Positions 8,952 through 16,598 of a stretch of DNA of 64,000 nt are shown piece by piece (positions within the stretch are counted from its first letter, which is position 1; every line of letters begins with the position of its first letter). The DNA comes from Antarcticirhabdus aurantiaca (GTDB lineage: Bacteria > Pseudomonadota > Alphaproteobacteria > Rhizobiales > Rhizobiaceae). A program made the translations under genes and the position numbers. The notes under the pieces are model-generated. The model saw only the letters and a list, made by a program, of their open reading frames with translations, made no database searches and was not told where the DNA came from. The stretch lies in NCBI RefSeq assembly GCF_009765365.1, contig NZ_VTOM01000015.1, positions 62,001 through 126,000 on the forward strand, written 5' to 3'.

Positions 8952-10361
8952 ATGGTCGAGATCGCCCCAGCCCACGGCCCGGACGTGCGGCCCGCGCCCA
9001 GCCACGGCATTCCGTTCGGCGAGGCGGTGCGGGTCTGGATCAAGATCGCCTGCCTGTCCTTCGGCGGGCCCGCCGGGCAGATCGCCCTCATGCACCGCGT
9101 CCTCGTCGACGAGAAGCGCTGGATCGGCGAGGCGCGCTTCCTCCACGCCCTCAACTACTGCATGCTCCTGCCCGGCCCCGAGGCCCAGCAGCTCGCCACC
9201 TACATCGGCTGGCTCCTGCACCGCACCAAGGGCGGGCTGATCGCCGGCGGCCTCTTCGTCCTGCCGGGCCTCGTCTCGATCATGGCCCTGTCCTTCGTCT
9301 ACGTCGCCTTCGGCAACGTCGGGATCGTCGCCGGCCTGTTCTTCGGGCTGAAGGCGGCGGTGCTCGCCATCGTGCTCGAGGCGGTGAGCCGGATCGGCAA
9401 GCGGGCGCTCCGCAACCGGACGGCCGTCGCCATCGCAGCGGCCGCCTTCGCCGCGATCTTCCTGTTCGACGTGCCCTTCCCTGCCATCGTTCTGGGGGCG
9501 GGGCTGCTCGGCTGGCTCGGGGCGCGCTTGGGCAGCGCCGCCTTTTCGGGAAGCGGCGGGCACGGCCCGGCGAAGGGCGACATCCTCGCCGACGCCGATT
9601 CCGCGCTCGGCGAAGGCGTTCCCGAGCATGCCCGGCCGAACGTGTCCTGGTCGCTGCGGATTTCGGCGGCCTTCCTGGCGCTCTGGCTGGTGCCGATCGC
9701 CCTGCTTCTCGTTCTCGCGCCGAACAGCGTCTTCGCCGACATCGGCGTCTTCTTCAGCCAGATGGCGGTGGTCACCTTCGGCGGCGCCTATGCCGTTCTC
9801 GCCTATGTCGCCCAGCAGGCCGTGGACCACTACGGCTGGCTGGCGCCGGGCGAGATGCTGAACGGCCTCGGCCTTGCCGAAACGACGCCGGGACCGCTGA
9901 TCATGGTCACCCAGTTCGTCGGCTTCCTCGGCGCCTTCCGCGAGCCCGGCGCGATGAACCCCTACGTCGCGGCGACCCTCGGCGGGCTGCTGACGACCTG
10001 GGTGACGTTCATGCCCTGCTTCCTGTGGATCTTCCTCGGCGCGCCCTTCATCGAGCGGCTGCGCGGCAACCGCGCCCTGGCGGGAGCGCTCGGGGCGATC
10101 ACCGCCGCCGTGGTCGGCGTGATCCTCAACCTCGCGGTCTGGTTCGGGCTTCACGTCCTGTTTCGCGAAGTGGAGGAGGCGCGCCTCGGCCCCGTCTCGC
10201 TCGACGTTCCGCGCCTGTCGAGCCTCGATCCCTTCGCGCTCGCCCTGTTCGCGGCGGCCATGCTGGCGCTGTTCCGCTTCAAGGCGGGGGTCGTCCCGAC
10301 GCTCGCGGCCTGCGCGGCGGCGGGCGCCCTCCTGCACGCCCTGCCCGGCTGGACGGGGTGA
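8952..10361 (+). CDS. chrA: Chromate efflux transporter ChrA
   Basis: A 469-residue inner-membrane protein of the long-chain CHR family with two homologous halves. Half 1 has FGGPAGQIALMH and LLPGPEAQQLATYIGW; half 2 has FGGAYAVLAYVAQQAV and ETTPGPLIMVTQFVGFLGA. These are the paired signature motifs. Long hydrophobic stretches give about ten membrane segments. The family expels chromate from the cytoplasm. The start ATG at 8952 has GGAAGG upstream; an ATG at 8947 is out of frame. No ChrB regulator is adjacent, and the only neighbouring regulator is the broken LysR gene. Confidence 0.92.
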   Translation: MVEIAPAHGPDVRPAPSHGIPFGEAVRVWIKIACLSFGGPAGQIALMHRVLVDEKRWIGEARFLHALNYCMLLPGPEAQQLATYIGWLLHRTKGGLIAGGLFVLPGLVSIMALSFVYVAFGNVGIVAGLFFGLKAAVLAIVLEAVSRIGKRALRNRTAVAIAAAAFAAIFLFDVPFPAIVLGAGLLGWLGARLGSAAFSGSGGHGPAKGDILADADSALGEGVPEHARPNVSWSLRISAAFLALWLVPIALLLVLAPNSVFADIGVFFSQMAVVTFGGAYAVLAYVAQQAVDHYGWLAPGEMLNGLGLAETTPGPLIMVTQFVGFLGAFREPGAMNPYVAATLGGLLTTWVTFMPCFLWIFLGAPFIERLRGNRALAGALGAITAAVVGVILNLAVWFGLHVLFREVEEARLGPVSLDVPRLSSLDPFALALFAAAMLALFRFKAGVVPTLAACAAAGALLHALPGWTG

Positions 10362-10391
10362 GGCGGGCTCCCCGTCCGAGCGCGCCGGCGC

Positions 10392-10604
10392 TCAGGGCAC
10401 GGAGAAGATGAAGTATCCGGTCTCCTGCACCACGCGCTCGTAGAGCGCCTTGTCGATCTCCAGGAGGCGCGAGGCGAGGTCGTCGACCTTGCCCTCGAAG
10501 GACCAGTCCGACCCGCGCAGGAAGGCGGGCATGGCGCCGCCGTCCGGCACCGCGCAGTGAACGGGCAGCGCGCCCGATTTCCGGAACAGGTTGAACGTCA
10601 TCAT
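10392..10604 (-). CDS. Small conserved-looking hypothetical protein
   Basis: A 70-residue soluble acidic protein beginning MMTFNLFRKSGALPVHCAVP and ending YERVVQETGYFIFSVP. I do not recognise a domain. The codon choice looks coding, and it is convergent with chrA. Two adjacent ATG codons (10604, 10601) are possible starts, and the ribosome-binding site is weak (AGCGAG). A strong hairpin lies just upstream, separating it from csbD. Confidence 0.55.
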   Translation of the reverse strand: MMTFNLFRKSGALPVHCAVPDGGAMPAFLRGSDWSFEGKVDDLASRLLEIDKALYERVVQETGYFIFSVP

Positions 10605-10633
10605 CTCGCTGGCACCGATAGGCCTTCGTTGCG

Positions 10634-10671
10634 CCGGAGGCCGCCGCGCCGGAGCAAACGGCGGCCTCCGG
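10634..10671 (-). terminator. Strong hairpin after csbD
   Basis: A perfect 13-bp inverted repeat (CCGGAGGCCGCCG and its complement) with a 12-nt loop begins 6 bp past the csbD stop codon. It has no T-run. It is a probable factor-dependent or structural terminator for csbD. Confidence 0.6.
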
Positions 10672-10676
10672 ACCGA

Positions 10677-10859
10677 TCACTTGCGGAACGCGTCGCGCAG
10701 GCTGTCCTTGGACTCGCCGACCTTGTCCTGCACCTTGCCCGCGGTCTTTTCCGCCGCGCCCTCGGCCTCGACGCGCTCATTGCCCGTTAGCTTGCCGACC
10801 GCTTCCTTGACCGAGCCGACGACCTGCTTGCGGGCGCCTTCGATGCGATCCTTGTCCAT
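10677..10859 (-). CDS. CsbD family stress-response protein
   Basis: A 60-residue, highly charged protein, MDKDRIEGARKQVVGSVKEA followed by GKLTGNERVEAEGAAEKTAGKVQD in two pieces. This is the standard CsbD fold signature (G...Q..G..K...GK..G......G...K..G..Q). CsbD-like proteins accumulate under general stress; the molecular role is unknown. The ribosome-binding site GAGGAG lies 9 nt from the ATG. A hairpin follows the stop codon. The genes within the next 4 kb also look stress-related. Confidence 0.9.
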   Translation of the reverse strand: MDKDRIEGARKQVVGSVKEAVGKLTGNERVEAEGAAEKTAGKVQDKVGESKDSLRDAFRK

Positions 10860-10963
10860 GGGTCTTCTCCTCAGATGGAACCGGCCTCGAAGCGGCCCCG
10901 CCGAACGCGGAGACCATCAACCGGCCTCGCGGACGATGTATGGAGCGCCCCCGTTTTTTCGCA

Positions 10964-11005
10964 GAAGCGGCTGCATCAGGCGGGCTGATGCAGCCGCTTC
11001 TTTTT
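10964..11005 (+). terminator. Intrinsic terminator with no assigned upstream gene
   Basis: A perfect 15-bp inverted repeat GAAGCGGCTGCATCA / TGATGCAGCCGCTTC with a 7-nt loop is followed at once by TTTTT (11001-11005). This is the textbook rho-independent form on the plus strand. The nearest plus-strand gene upstream is chrA, 600 bp away and past two minus-strand genes. The terminator may therefore end an unannotated short RNA starting in 10860-10960. Confidence 0.75.
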
Positions 11006-11122
11006 CGCCCCGCCCCTCGTTCTTTGGCCGCGCAAACCGTTCGAAGGCGGATGGTCGCCTTGCCGGCAAACGATCTCCATCGTATCGGCAGAACCAATAG
11101 GACTCGGCCATGGAACGGTTCG

Positions 11123-11599
11123 GTGCGCGCCTTTGAAATCCTGACACGCATCGCCTTCGGCCTGGCGAGCCTCGTTCTCATGGTCCTCGCCGGCGCGCTG
11201 ATCTTCTATGCCGGATCGGGAGTCTGGGAGAGCTTTCGCGTGCCCGACCGCAGCATCGGCGCCACCGCGCTGGAGGCGGTCGGCTACACCGTGATCGCGA
11301 CGGCGGTCTTCGACGTCGGCAAGTACCTCCTGGAGGAGGAGGCGATCCGCGGTCGCGAGATGCGCAATGCCGGCGAGGCGCGCCGCAGCCTGACGAAGTT
11401 CATCTCAACGATCATCATCGCCGTTCTTCTCGAAGCCCTCGTCACGGTGTTCGAGGCCGGCAAGGAGGATCCGCGCCTGATGATCTACCCGACCATGCTG
11501 CTCCTGGCGGGCGGGCTCCTCATCGTCGGGCTCGGCGTCTACCAGCGGCTCAGCGCGGATGCCGAGGTGAAGGTGCGCGACCCCGTCGAGGACGATTGA
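11123..11599 (+). CDS. Conserved integral membrane protein of unknown function
   Basis: A 158-residue protein with four predicted membrane segments: about 8-35 (IAFGLASLVLMVLAGALIFY), 47-68, 93-112 (FISTIIIAVLLEALVTVFEA) and 122-140 (MLLLAGGLLIVGLGVYQ). Its loops are charged (LLEEEAIRGREMRNAGEARR). The start is chosen at GTG 11123, preceded by GGAACG; in-frame ATG 11051 would add 24 unpersuasive residues. No domain is recognised. It is convergent with the PAS/LuxR regulator, 7 bp apart. Confidence 0.65.
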   Translation: MRAFEILTRIAFGLASLVLMVLAGALIFYAGSGVWESFRVPDRSIGATALEAVGYTVIATAVFDVGKYLLEEEAIRGREMRNAGEARRSLTKFISTIIIAVLLEALVTVFEAGKEDPRLMIYPTMLLLAGGLLIVGLGVYQRLSADAEVKVRDPVEDD

Positions 11600-11606
11600 C
11601 GAAGGC

Positions 11607-13100
11607 TCAGGCCTTGGCCGGCTTGCGGCGCTCGGCGTCCGGCCCGACGATGCCGCGCTCGCGCGCCCAGACGATGGCCTCGCTGCGGCGGTGGACGCCG
11701 ATCTTGGCGTAGATGCGCGCGACGTGATTGCGGATCGTGTTGCGCGACAAGCAGAGCTTGTCGGCGATCTCCGCGTCGTCCAGCCCCTGCGAGACGAGGC
11801 CGAGCACCTGGCGCTCCTTGGGGCTGAGGTCGGCCTTGAGCGCTCCGGCCGGCTGGGGCGAGCGCATGGTGGCGAGCTTCTCCATGACGCCGCGGCTGAA
11901 CCAGGTCGTGTCGGTCATCACCTCTTCGATCGCGGCCACGAGCTCGAGCTCGGAGGCCTTGCGCTCCGAGATGTCCTGGAAGACGTCGAGGACGCAGACC
12001 GCGCCGCCGATGGTCACCGTGTCGGCCGAAACGAGGCAGTCGATCACCGCGCCGTCCTTGGTCTTCAGCTTGGCGTCGCGGCCGCGGAAGCTGCCGCCCT
12101 CGACGAGCTCCTTTTCCAGCTTGCGCCGGGTGGACGCCGCTTCCCACAGCTCGATCTCGGCGGGGCTGCGCCCGATCACCTCGTCGGCCGACCAGCCGGT
12201 CTCCTTCAGGAACGCCTCGTTGACGTCGAGGATGCGGAAGCCATCGAGCGTGCAGATCTTCATCGGCACGGGCGCCAGGCGGAAGGTCTTGGCGAACTTC
12301 TCCTCGCTGTTCCGAAGCGCGCTCTCGGCCTTCCGCCGCGGTTCGAGGTCGGCGAAGGTGAAGAGCATGCACTTCTCGTCGCCGATCTCGATCGGTTGGC
12401 CGGCGGTGATCACCAGCTTGGACTCGCCGGCCGGGAGTTGGAGGCAGGACTCCATCTGCGGGATCGTCGCCCATTCGGCGAGCCGCTGCTTGCCGAGTTC
12501 GCGCTTGTCGGCCGCCTCCATCACGTCGAGGTCGTAGACCGAGCGCCCGATCACCGCCTCGCGGGCATAGCCCGTCATGTCGAGGAAGCCCTGGTTGACG
12601 CGGATATAGCGAAGATCGGACACGCGGCAGATCAGGGCCGGGGCCGGATTGGCGTTGAAGGAGCGCTCGAAGCGCTCGATCGCCTGCATCTCGTCGGTGG
12701 CGTCGGTGACGATCAGGACGAGGCAGTCCGGCTGGTCGCGCGCGTCGGTGAGGACGAGGCTGCGGACCCGGTGCACCCATTCCGGCTCGTCGCAGCCCGC
12801 CCGCGCGACCTCCACCACGACGTCGACGAAGACCTCGCCCGCCACGACGCGATCCGTCGGATAGTCCCCTTCGGCCAGCGGATGGTTGTTCCGGTAGCGG
12901 AGCTGGAAGCGGTCCCGGTAATCGTCGACCGTGGTCCCGAGATCGGCGAGAGCGGCGACGCCGTGCATGCGGAGCGCGGCGTCGTTCGCCCAGCTGATCG
13001 TCTGGTCGGGATCGATGAGGATCACGCCTTCCGTCAGCCCGGCGATGATCTGCTGGAGCTGACGACGCTCGACCGTGCGGCCATCAAGTGTGTCGACCAT
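11607..13100 (-). CDS. PAS-domain sensor with LuxR-type DNA-binding domain
   Basis: A 497-residue cytoplasmic one-component regulator. There are three PAS modules: about 10-135 (IIAGLTEGVILIDPDQTISW), 140-255 (SFNANPAPALICRVSDL) and 262-380 (NSEEKFAKTFRLAPVPMKIC through VFQDISERKASE). A GerE/LuxR helix-turn-helix follows at 424-485 (LSPKERQVLGLVSQGL...SRNTIRNHVARIYAKIGV). No receiver domain or kinase domain is present, so PAS-bound ligand or redox state presumably controls DNA binding directly. The ATG at 13098-13100 has GGAAAGG upstream. The target genes are unknown. Confidence 0.85.
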   Translation of the reverse strand: MVDTLDGRTVERRQLQQIIAGLTEGVILIDPDQTISWANDAALRMHGVAALADLGTTVDDYRDRFQLRYRNNHPLAEGDYPTDRVVAGEVFVDVVVEVARAGCDEPEWVHRVRSLVLTDARDQPDCLVLIVTDATDEMQAIERFERSFNANPAPALICRVSDLRYIRVNQGFLDMTGYAREAVIGRSVYDLDVMEAADKRELGKQRLAEWATIPQMESCLQLPAGESKLVITAGQPIEIGDEKCMLFTFADLEPRRKAESALRNSEEKFAKTFRLAPVPMKICTLDGFRILDVNEAFLKETGWSADEVIGRSPAEIELWEAASTRRKLEKELVEGGSFRGRDAKLKTKDGAVIDCLVSADTVTIGGAVCVLDVFQDISERKASELELVAAIEEVMTDTTWFSRGVMEKLATMRSPQPAGALKADLSPKERQVLGLVSQGLDDAEIADKLCLSRNTIRNHVARIYAKIGVHRRSEAIVWARERGIVGPDAERRKPAKA

Positions 13101-13161
13101 GATCCTTTCCCGTGCAATCGGATTCGGTTCGCAGCAGCCGCAGGCCCGGCGGCGCCGGCTC

Positions 13162-13470
13162 TCAGCCCTCGCCCGGAGCTGGACCGGCGGCGATGAGCGT
13201 GGTCTCGGCGGTCTCGCGGCGGGCCTGCCGAACCGCCTCGGCCCGGTTCTCAAACTCCCGCACCCCGACCAGCCGGCCGTTTTCCACGATCGGAGCGACG
13301 CCATGGCTGGCGAAGGTCTCCGCCAGGCGGCGCAGCCAGGGCGCCTCGATCGGCCGGTCGCCCTCCAGGTCGAGGATCCGCGCCACCGGCACGTCGGCCT
13401 GGATGGCGAGGCGGCGGGTCGACCAGTTGAGGAAGCCGCGCGCCGCCCGGCAGGTGCGGCTGTCGATCAT
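13162..13470 (-). CDS. Small XRE-like helix-turn-helix protein
   Basis: A 102-residue protein. RGFLNWSTRRLAIQADVPVA followed by RILDLEGDRP resembles the XRE HTH (R..LgWS...LA..a.v....i...E...). The following part (LRRLAETFASHGVAPIVENG) matches the usual AL...GV.F extension. It is translationally coupled to the upstream RMF-like gene by a 4-bp ATGA overlap, which fixes its start at 13470. It is likely a DNA-binding regulator or antitoxin-like protein; no toxin gene is adjacent. Confidence 0.65.
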   Translation of the reverse strand: MIDSRTCRAARGFLNWSTRRLAIQADVPVARILDLEGDRPIEAPWLRRLAETFASHGVAPIVENGRLVGVREFENRAEAVRQARRETAETTLIAAGPAPGEG

Positions 13471-13691
13471 CGCGGCACCAGCGCGGTTCGGGGCGCGAGC
13501 CCGTAGCTGCCGCGTCCGAGCTCGAGCCAGACCGCCTGGTGGTCGTAGCCGTCCATCCAGGCCTGCCATTCCGGCGAGTCGACGGCGTGGGGATTGTCGC
13601 TGCGCCGCGCCGCACGGCGCGCGGCTTCGGCGCCGCTCTCGACGAGGGCCTGGCGCTCGCTCGTCGCGGTTCTGATCGCGTTCTTGTCCAT
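13467..13691 (-). CDS. Ribosome modulation factor-like small protein
   Basis: A 74-residue basic protein. The central part ESGAEAARRAARRSDNPHAV then PEWQAWMDGYD resembles the RMF family pattern (G..A...G...NP......W..G), which promotes 70S ribosome dimerisation in stationary phase. The ribosome-binding site is GAGG, 10 nt before the ATG. It overlaps the XRE-like gene by 4 bp. The RMF assignment is by pattern only; the C-terminal tail (GRGSYGLAPRTALVPR) is not typical. Confidence 0.55.
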   Translation of the reverse strand: MDKNAIRTATSERQALVESGAEAARRAARRSDNPHAVDSPEWQAWMDGYDHQAVWLELGRGSYGLAPRTALVPR

Positions 13692-13759
13692 GTCTGTCGA
13701 TCCTCGCGCGGCGGCCAAAACGGCCGCCGCGACGTTCAACGGGTTTCGTGCTCGCTGCC

Positions 13760-14662
13760 TCAGGTGCGGCCGTAGGCGTAGGTGCTGGCCGGAGCGACGC
13801 CGGCGCGTCCGCCGAGCCAACCGGCAAGGGCGCCGAGGACGAGCGCGAGCGCGGCGAGGAGCGAGCCCTTGGACACGACGGACGCCGTCGTCTCGGCCGC
13901 CTGGGTGGCGGTCTCCTGCGCGCTCTGGATCGCCGCGAGGGTCTCGGTCTCGATGCGCGTCACGTCCTGGCGCGCCTGCTCGACGGGGATGCCGCGGGCC
14001 TGGGCAAGCGCCTCGGCCGCCTCGTTGCGGGCCTGGTCGGCGCCGTCCGGACTGCCCGTGACGAGCGCGCGAATGGCGTTGACGGCGTTCGCCTGCAGGG
14101 CTTCCGGGTCGGTGCCGGTGGCCTGCACCTCGTTCTCGATGGCGTCGAGCGGATTGACGTTCGAGTTCGCGACCGCGGGCGCCGCGGCCTGGACCGCGCT
14201 CTGGCCGACGCTGCCGAGCGCCGAGGTGACGCCGCCCACCGCGCCGCCCACGAGCGAGCCGATCGTGGTGGTCAGGAGGTAGAGAACGAGAAGGGTGGTG
14301 AACGCCCAGGTCGTCAGGCCGTGAAGCGCGGACGCGGTGCGGTCGATGCGGCCGGACAGGCGCGCGGCGATATAGCCGCCGACGAAGGCGGCGACCAGCG
14401 CGGAAGCAAGAGCCCAGACCGCTGCGGCGATCGAGAAGCTCGAGGCGGACGGATTGTCGGCTGCGCCGGCGGCGGGGTCGAGCGTGGCGATACCGATGCC
14501 CGTCCCGACCAGCGTCAGGATCACCTGCACGACGAGTGCGATGGTGACGCCGGCGAAGATGGCGCCCCAGGACACCTTGTTGGCGAGCGCCGCCTGCGCG
14601 GTCACCGGTCCCGCACCCACGCCCGCGGGCCCGAGACCGGCATTCGCTTCGAACATCGTCAT
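13760..14662 (-). CDS. PhnA-like multi-pass membrane protein
   Basis: A 300-residue protein. Membrane segments are visible near 30-55 (WGAIFAGVTIALVVQVILTL), 76-97, 108-145 and 270-292 (LLAALALVLGALAGWLGGRA). A long soluble Ala/Gln-rich region (about 165-255, EVQATGTDPEALQANAVNAI) lies between segments 3 and 4. Rhizobial homologues carry the name PhnA-like although no link to phosphonate use is established. GGAAGG precedes the ATG at 14662; ATG 14656 is also possible. Function unknown. Confidence 0.65.
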   Translation of the reverse strand: MTMFEANAGLGPAGVGAGPVTAQAALANKVSWGAIFAGVTIALVVQVILTLVGTGIGIATLDPAAGAADNPSASSFSIAAAVWALASALVAAFVGGYIAARLSGRIDRTASALHGLTTWAFTTLLVLYLLTTTIGSLVGGAVGGVTSALGSVGQSAVQAAAPAVANSNVNPLDAIENEVQATGTDPEALQANAVNAIRALVTGSPDGADQARNEAAEALAQARGIPVEQARQDVTRIETETLAAIQSAQETATQAAETTASVVSKGSLLAALALVLGALAGWLGGRAGVAPASTYAYGRT

Positions 14663-14888
14663 GATAAGGCTGCCCTTCCTGCTCTGATGGAGGCGGCCCA
14701 TCCGCGGGCCGCTTGTTCCTGCCTAAGTGGTGGACAGCCACGGACCGCACAGACGCACTTTTACCTATGCACTGGTGCAGGCGGCTCTTTTTACAGGGTC
14801 GGTTCCGCAGGGATGATCGCCGGACCGGACGCCACGTAGTCCGTCGCAGCCGACCGCGCGTCGAGGTGATATGAACCGGCGGCGTGCG

Positions 14889-14914
14889 GGAACCTAGTCG
14901 CGGTCCGGAACATT
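14889..14914 (+). promoter_or_regulatory. Possible EcfG-type (general stress sigma) promoter
   Basis: GGAAC at 14889-14893 and CATT at 14911-14914 are separated by 17 bp. The alphaproteobacterial EcfG consensus is GGAAC-N16/17-CGTT, so the minus-10 element has one mismatch. It sits 33 bp ahead of a DUF3072 gene, a family often linked to stress. This is weak evidence. Confidence 0.3.
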
Positions 14915-14946
14915 AAGGGAACACACCGATATGGAAAGGCGACGCG

Positions 14947-15174
14947 ATGAGCGCGAAGACCGAGAACCCGAAGACCGAGGCCCCTTCCAACGCCGAAAAG
15001 GACCCGGCGGACTGGACGACGGGCGGCGAGCCGATGACGGGCGCGCAGGCCTCCTACCTCAAGACGCTCTGCGAGGAGACGGGGCACGCCTTCGACGAGA
15101 CCCTGTCGAAGGCGGACGCCTCGAAGCTGATCGACGAGTTGCAGGGGCAGAGCAAGCGCTTGAAGTCGGCCTGA
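14947..15174 (+). CDS. DUF3072 domain-containing protein
   Basis: A 75-residue hydrophilic protein. The core DWTTGGEPMTGAQASYLKTL then CEETGHAFDETLSKADASK is the DUF3072 signature (D...W.TGdEPMTgAQ.syL.tL......f...LtKaeAsk.Id.L). Function is unknown; members are common in soil alphaproteobacteria. An AAAGGCG ribosome-binding site precedes the ATG. Its stop codon TGA at 15172-15174 overlaps the apparent CTG start of the next gene. Confidence 0.88.
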   Translation: MSAKTENPKTEAPSNAEKDPADWTTGGEPMTGAQASYLKTLCEETGHAFDETLSKADASKLIDELQGQSKRLKSA

Positions 15175-15857
15175 GCGGCGCGCCGGAGCGGCTCGATCCG
15201 GCACGGGCGCAGGACTTCATCCTCGCCAACACGGCCGTTCTTGCCGTTCCGCACGTGCCGGAGATCAGGCTGCACATCGCCGACGAGGCGCATGATCTCT
15301 GGCTGAAGACGGAGGACGAGCTCGCCGCGATCGGCCTGCCGCCGCCCTTCTGGGCTTTTGCCTGGGCGGGCGGCCAGGGCCTCGCCCGCTTCGTCCTCGA
15401 CCATCCGGACATGGTCGCGGGCCGGCGCGTCCTGGATTTCGCCAGCGGCTCCGGCGTCGTCGCCGTAGCCGCGGCGAAGGTAGGGGCGGCGCGCGTCGTG
15501 GCGGTCGACATCGACCCCTTCGCCGCGCCCGCCCTGCGCCTGAACGCGGCGCTGAACGGCGTCTCGATCGAAGCCCGCATCGCCGACCTCGTCGGCGTGC
15601 CGGCCGGCGAGGTCGGCGCCGACGTGCTGCTCGCTGGCGACGTGTTCTTCGACCGGATGTTCGCCGACCGGCTCGTGCCCTGGTTCGATGCTCTCTCGTC
15701 GGCGGAGATGACGATCCTGGTGGGCGATCCCGGCCGGGCCTACCTGCCGCGCGACCGCCTGACCCGCCAGGCGACCTACCGCGTGCCGGTGACGCGGGCG
15801 CTGGAGGATGCGGAGATCAAGGAAACCACCGTCTGGCGCTGGATGGTCGGGCGCTGA
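15171..15857 (+). CDS. Class I SAM-dependent methyltransferase (ETFB lysine methyltransferase / PrmA-like)
   Basis: A protein of about 228 residues. The SAM motif I is VLDFASGSGVVAVAAAK and motif post-I is VDIDPFA. The preceding LGPPPFWAFAWAGGQ-like segment (GLPPPFWAFAWAGGQGLARF) marks the group related to the electron-transfer-flavoprotein beta-subunit lysine methyltransferase. The body of the family starts at about FILANT. No ATG, GTG or TTG lies in frame between the DUF3072 stop and that point. The only reasonable start is CTG 15171-15173, overlapping the upstream TGA as CTGA and giving the family-like N-terminus (M)SGAPERLDPARA. Translation is presumably coupled to DUF3072. Confidence 0.8.
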   Translation: MSGAPERLDPARAQDFILANTAVLAVPHVPEIRLHIADEAHDLWLKTEDELAAIGLPPPFWAFAWAGGQGLARFVLDHPDMVAGRRVLDFASGSGVVAVAAAKVGAARVVAVDIDPFAAPALRLNAALNGVSIEARIADLVGVPAGEVGADVLLAGDVFFDRMFADRLVPWFDALSSAEMTILVGDPGRAYLPRDRLTRQATYRVPVTRALEDAEIKETTVWRWMVGR

Positions 15858-15916
15858 GAAGGCCTGCTTGCCACGCAGTCGCGGCTATGGATTGATCGTC
15901 TTCTTTGGAGACGTCC

Positions 15917-16564
15917 ATGACCGTCGAACACTGGCTCGCCTTCGCCGCCGCCTCCGCGGTGCTTCTCGTCATTCCCGGCCCCACCATGCTTCTCGTGATC
16001 ACGCACGCGCTCGCCCACGGCCGGCGCGTCGCGCGGGCCTCCGTCGCGGGCGTCGCCCTCGGCGACTTCACCGCCATGACCGCCTCGATGCTGGGCCTGG
16101 GCGCCCTGCTCGCGACCTCGGCCCTTCTCTTCACCGCGCTGAAGTGGATCGGCGCCGCCTACCTGATCTGGCTCGGCGTGAAGCTCTGGCGCGCCCCCGT
16201 CGCGCCGATCCCCGGCGACGGCGCGCAGACGACGACCGCGGACGACGAGGAGGTCTCCGCGCGCCGCATCTTCCTCCACACCTACGCGGTGACGGCCCTC
16301 AACCCGAAGAGCATCGTCTTCTTCGTCGCCTTCCTGCCGCAGTTCCTGAACCCGGCCGCGCCTCTCCTCCCGCAGATGGTAGTGTTCGAGACGACCTTCC
16401 TCGTTCTCGCGACGATCAATGCCAGCCTCTACGCCGGCCTCGCCTTCGCCGCCCGGCGCGCCGTGACGCGCCCGGGCGTGCGCCGGGCGGTCAACCGCAC
16501 CGGCGGCGCGGCGATGATCGGCGCCGGCCTTCTGGCGCTCGGCTGGAAGCGCGCTGCGGCTTGA
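15917..16564 (+). CDS. LysE/RhtB family amino-acid exporter
   Basis: A 215-residue inner-membrane protein with the LysE fold. The N-terminal segment LLVIPGPTMLLVITHALAHG contains the family motif PGP; LKWIGAAYLIWLGVKLWRAP and the later YAVTALNPKSIVFFVAFLPQF are also diagnostic. Six membrane segments are expected. It exports amino acids or homoserine-like compounds; the substrate is unknown. The start is ATG 15917 with GGAG 8 nt upstream; an earlier in-frame ATG at 15905 lacks a site. Confidence 0.88.
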   Translation: MTVEHWLAFAAASAVLLVIPGPTMLLVITHALAHGRRVARASVAGVALGDFTAMTASMLGLGALLATSALLFTALKWIGAAYLIWLGVKLWRAPVAPIPGDGAQTTTADDEEVSARRIFLHTYAVTALNPKSIVFFVAFLPQFLNPAAPLLPQMVVFETTFLVLATINASLYAGLAFAARRAVTRPGVRRAVNRTGGAAMIGAGLLALGWKRAAA

Positions 16565-16598
16565 AGCGGGCGCATCCGCGAAGGATGCGGGCGCCGGC

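Noticed and set aside
8690-9154. An intact 154-residue minus-strand gene at the chrA start
   Set aside because: Its upstream half is antisense to chrA and has no LysR likeness; only the downstream part resembles a LysR protein, and that part is interrupted.
14770-14781. Small palindrome TGCACTGGTGCA between the PhnA-like and DUF3072 genes
   Set aside because: Five-base arms are expected by chance at this scale and no promoter elements align with it.
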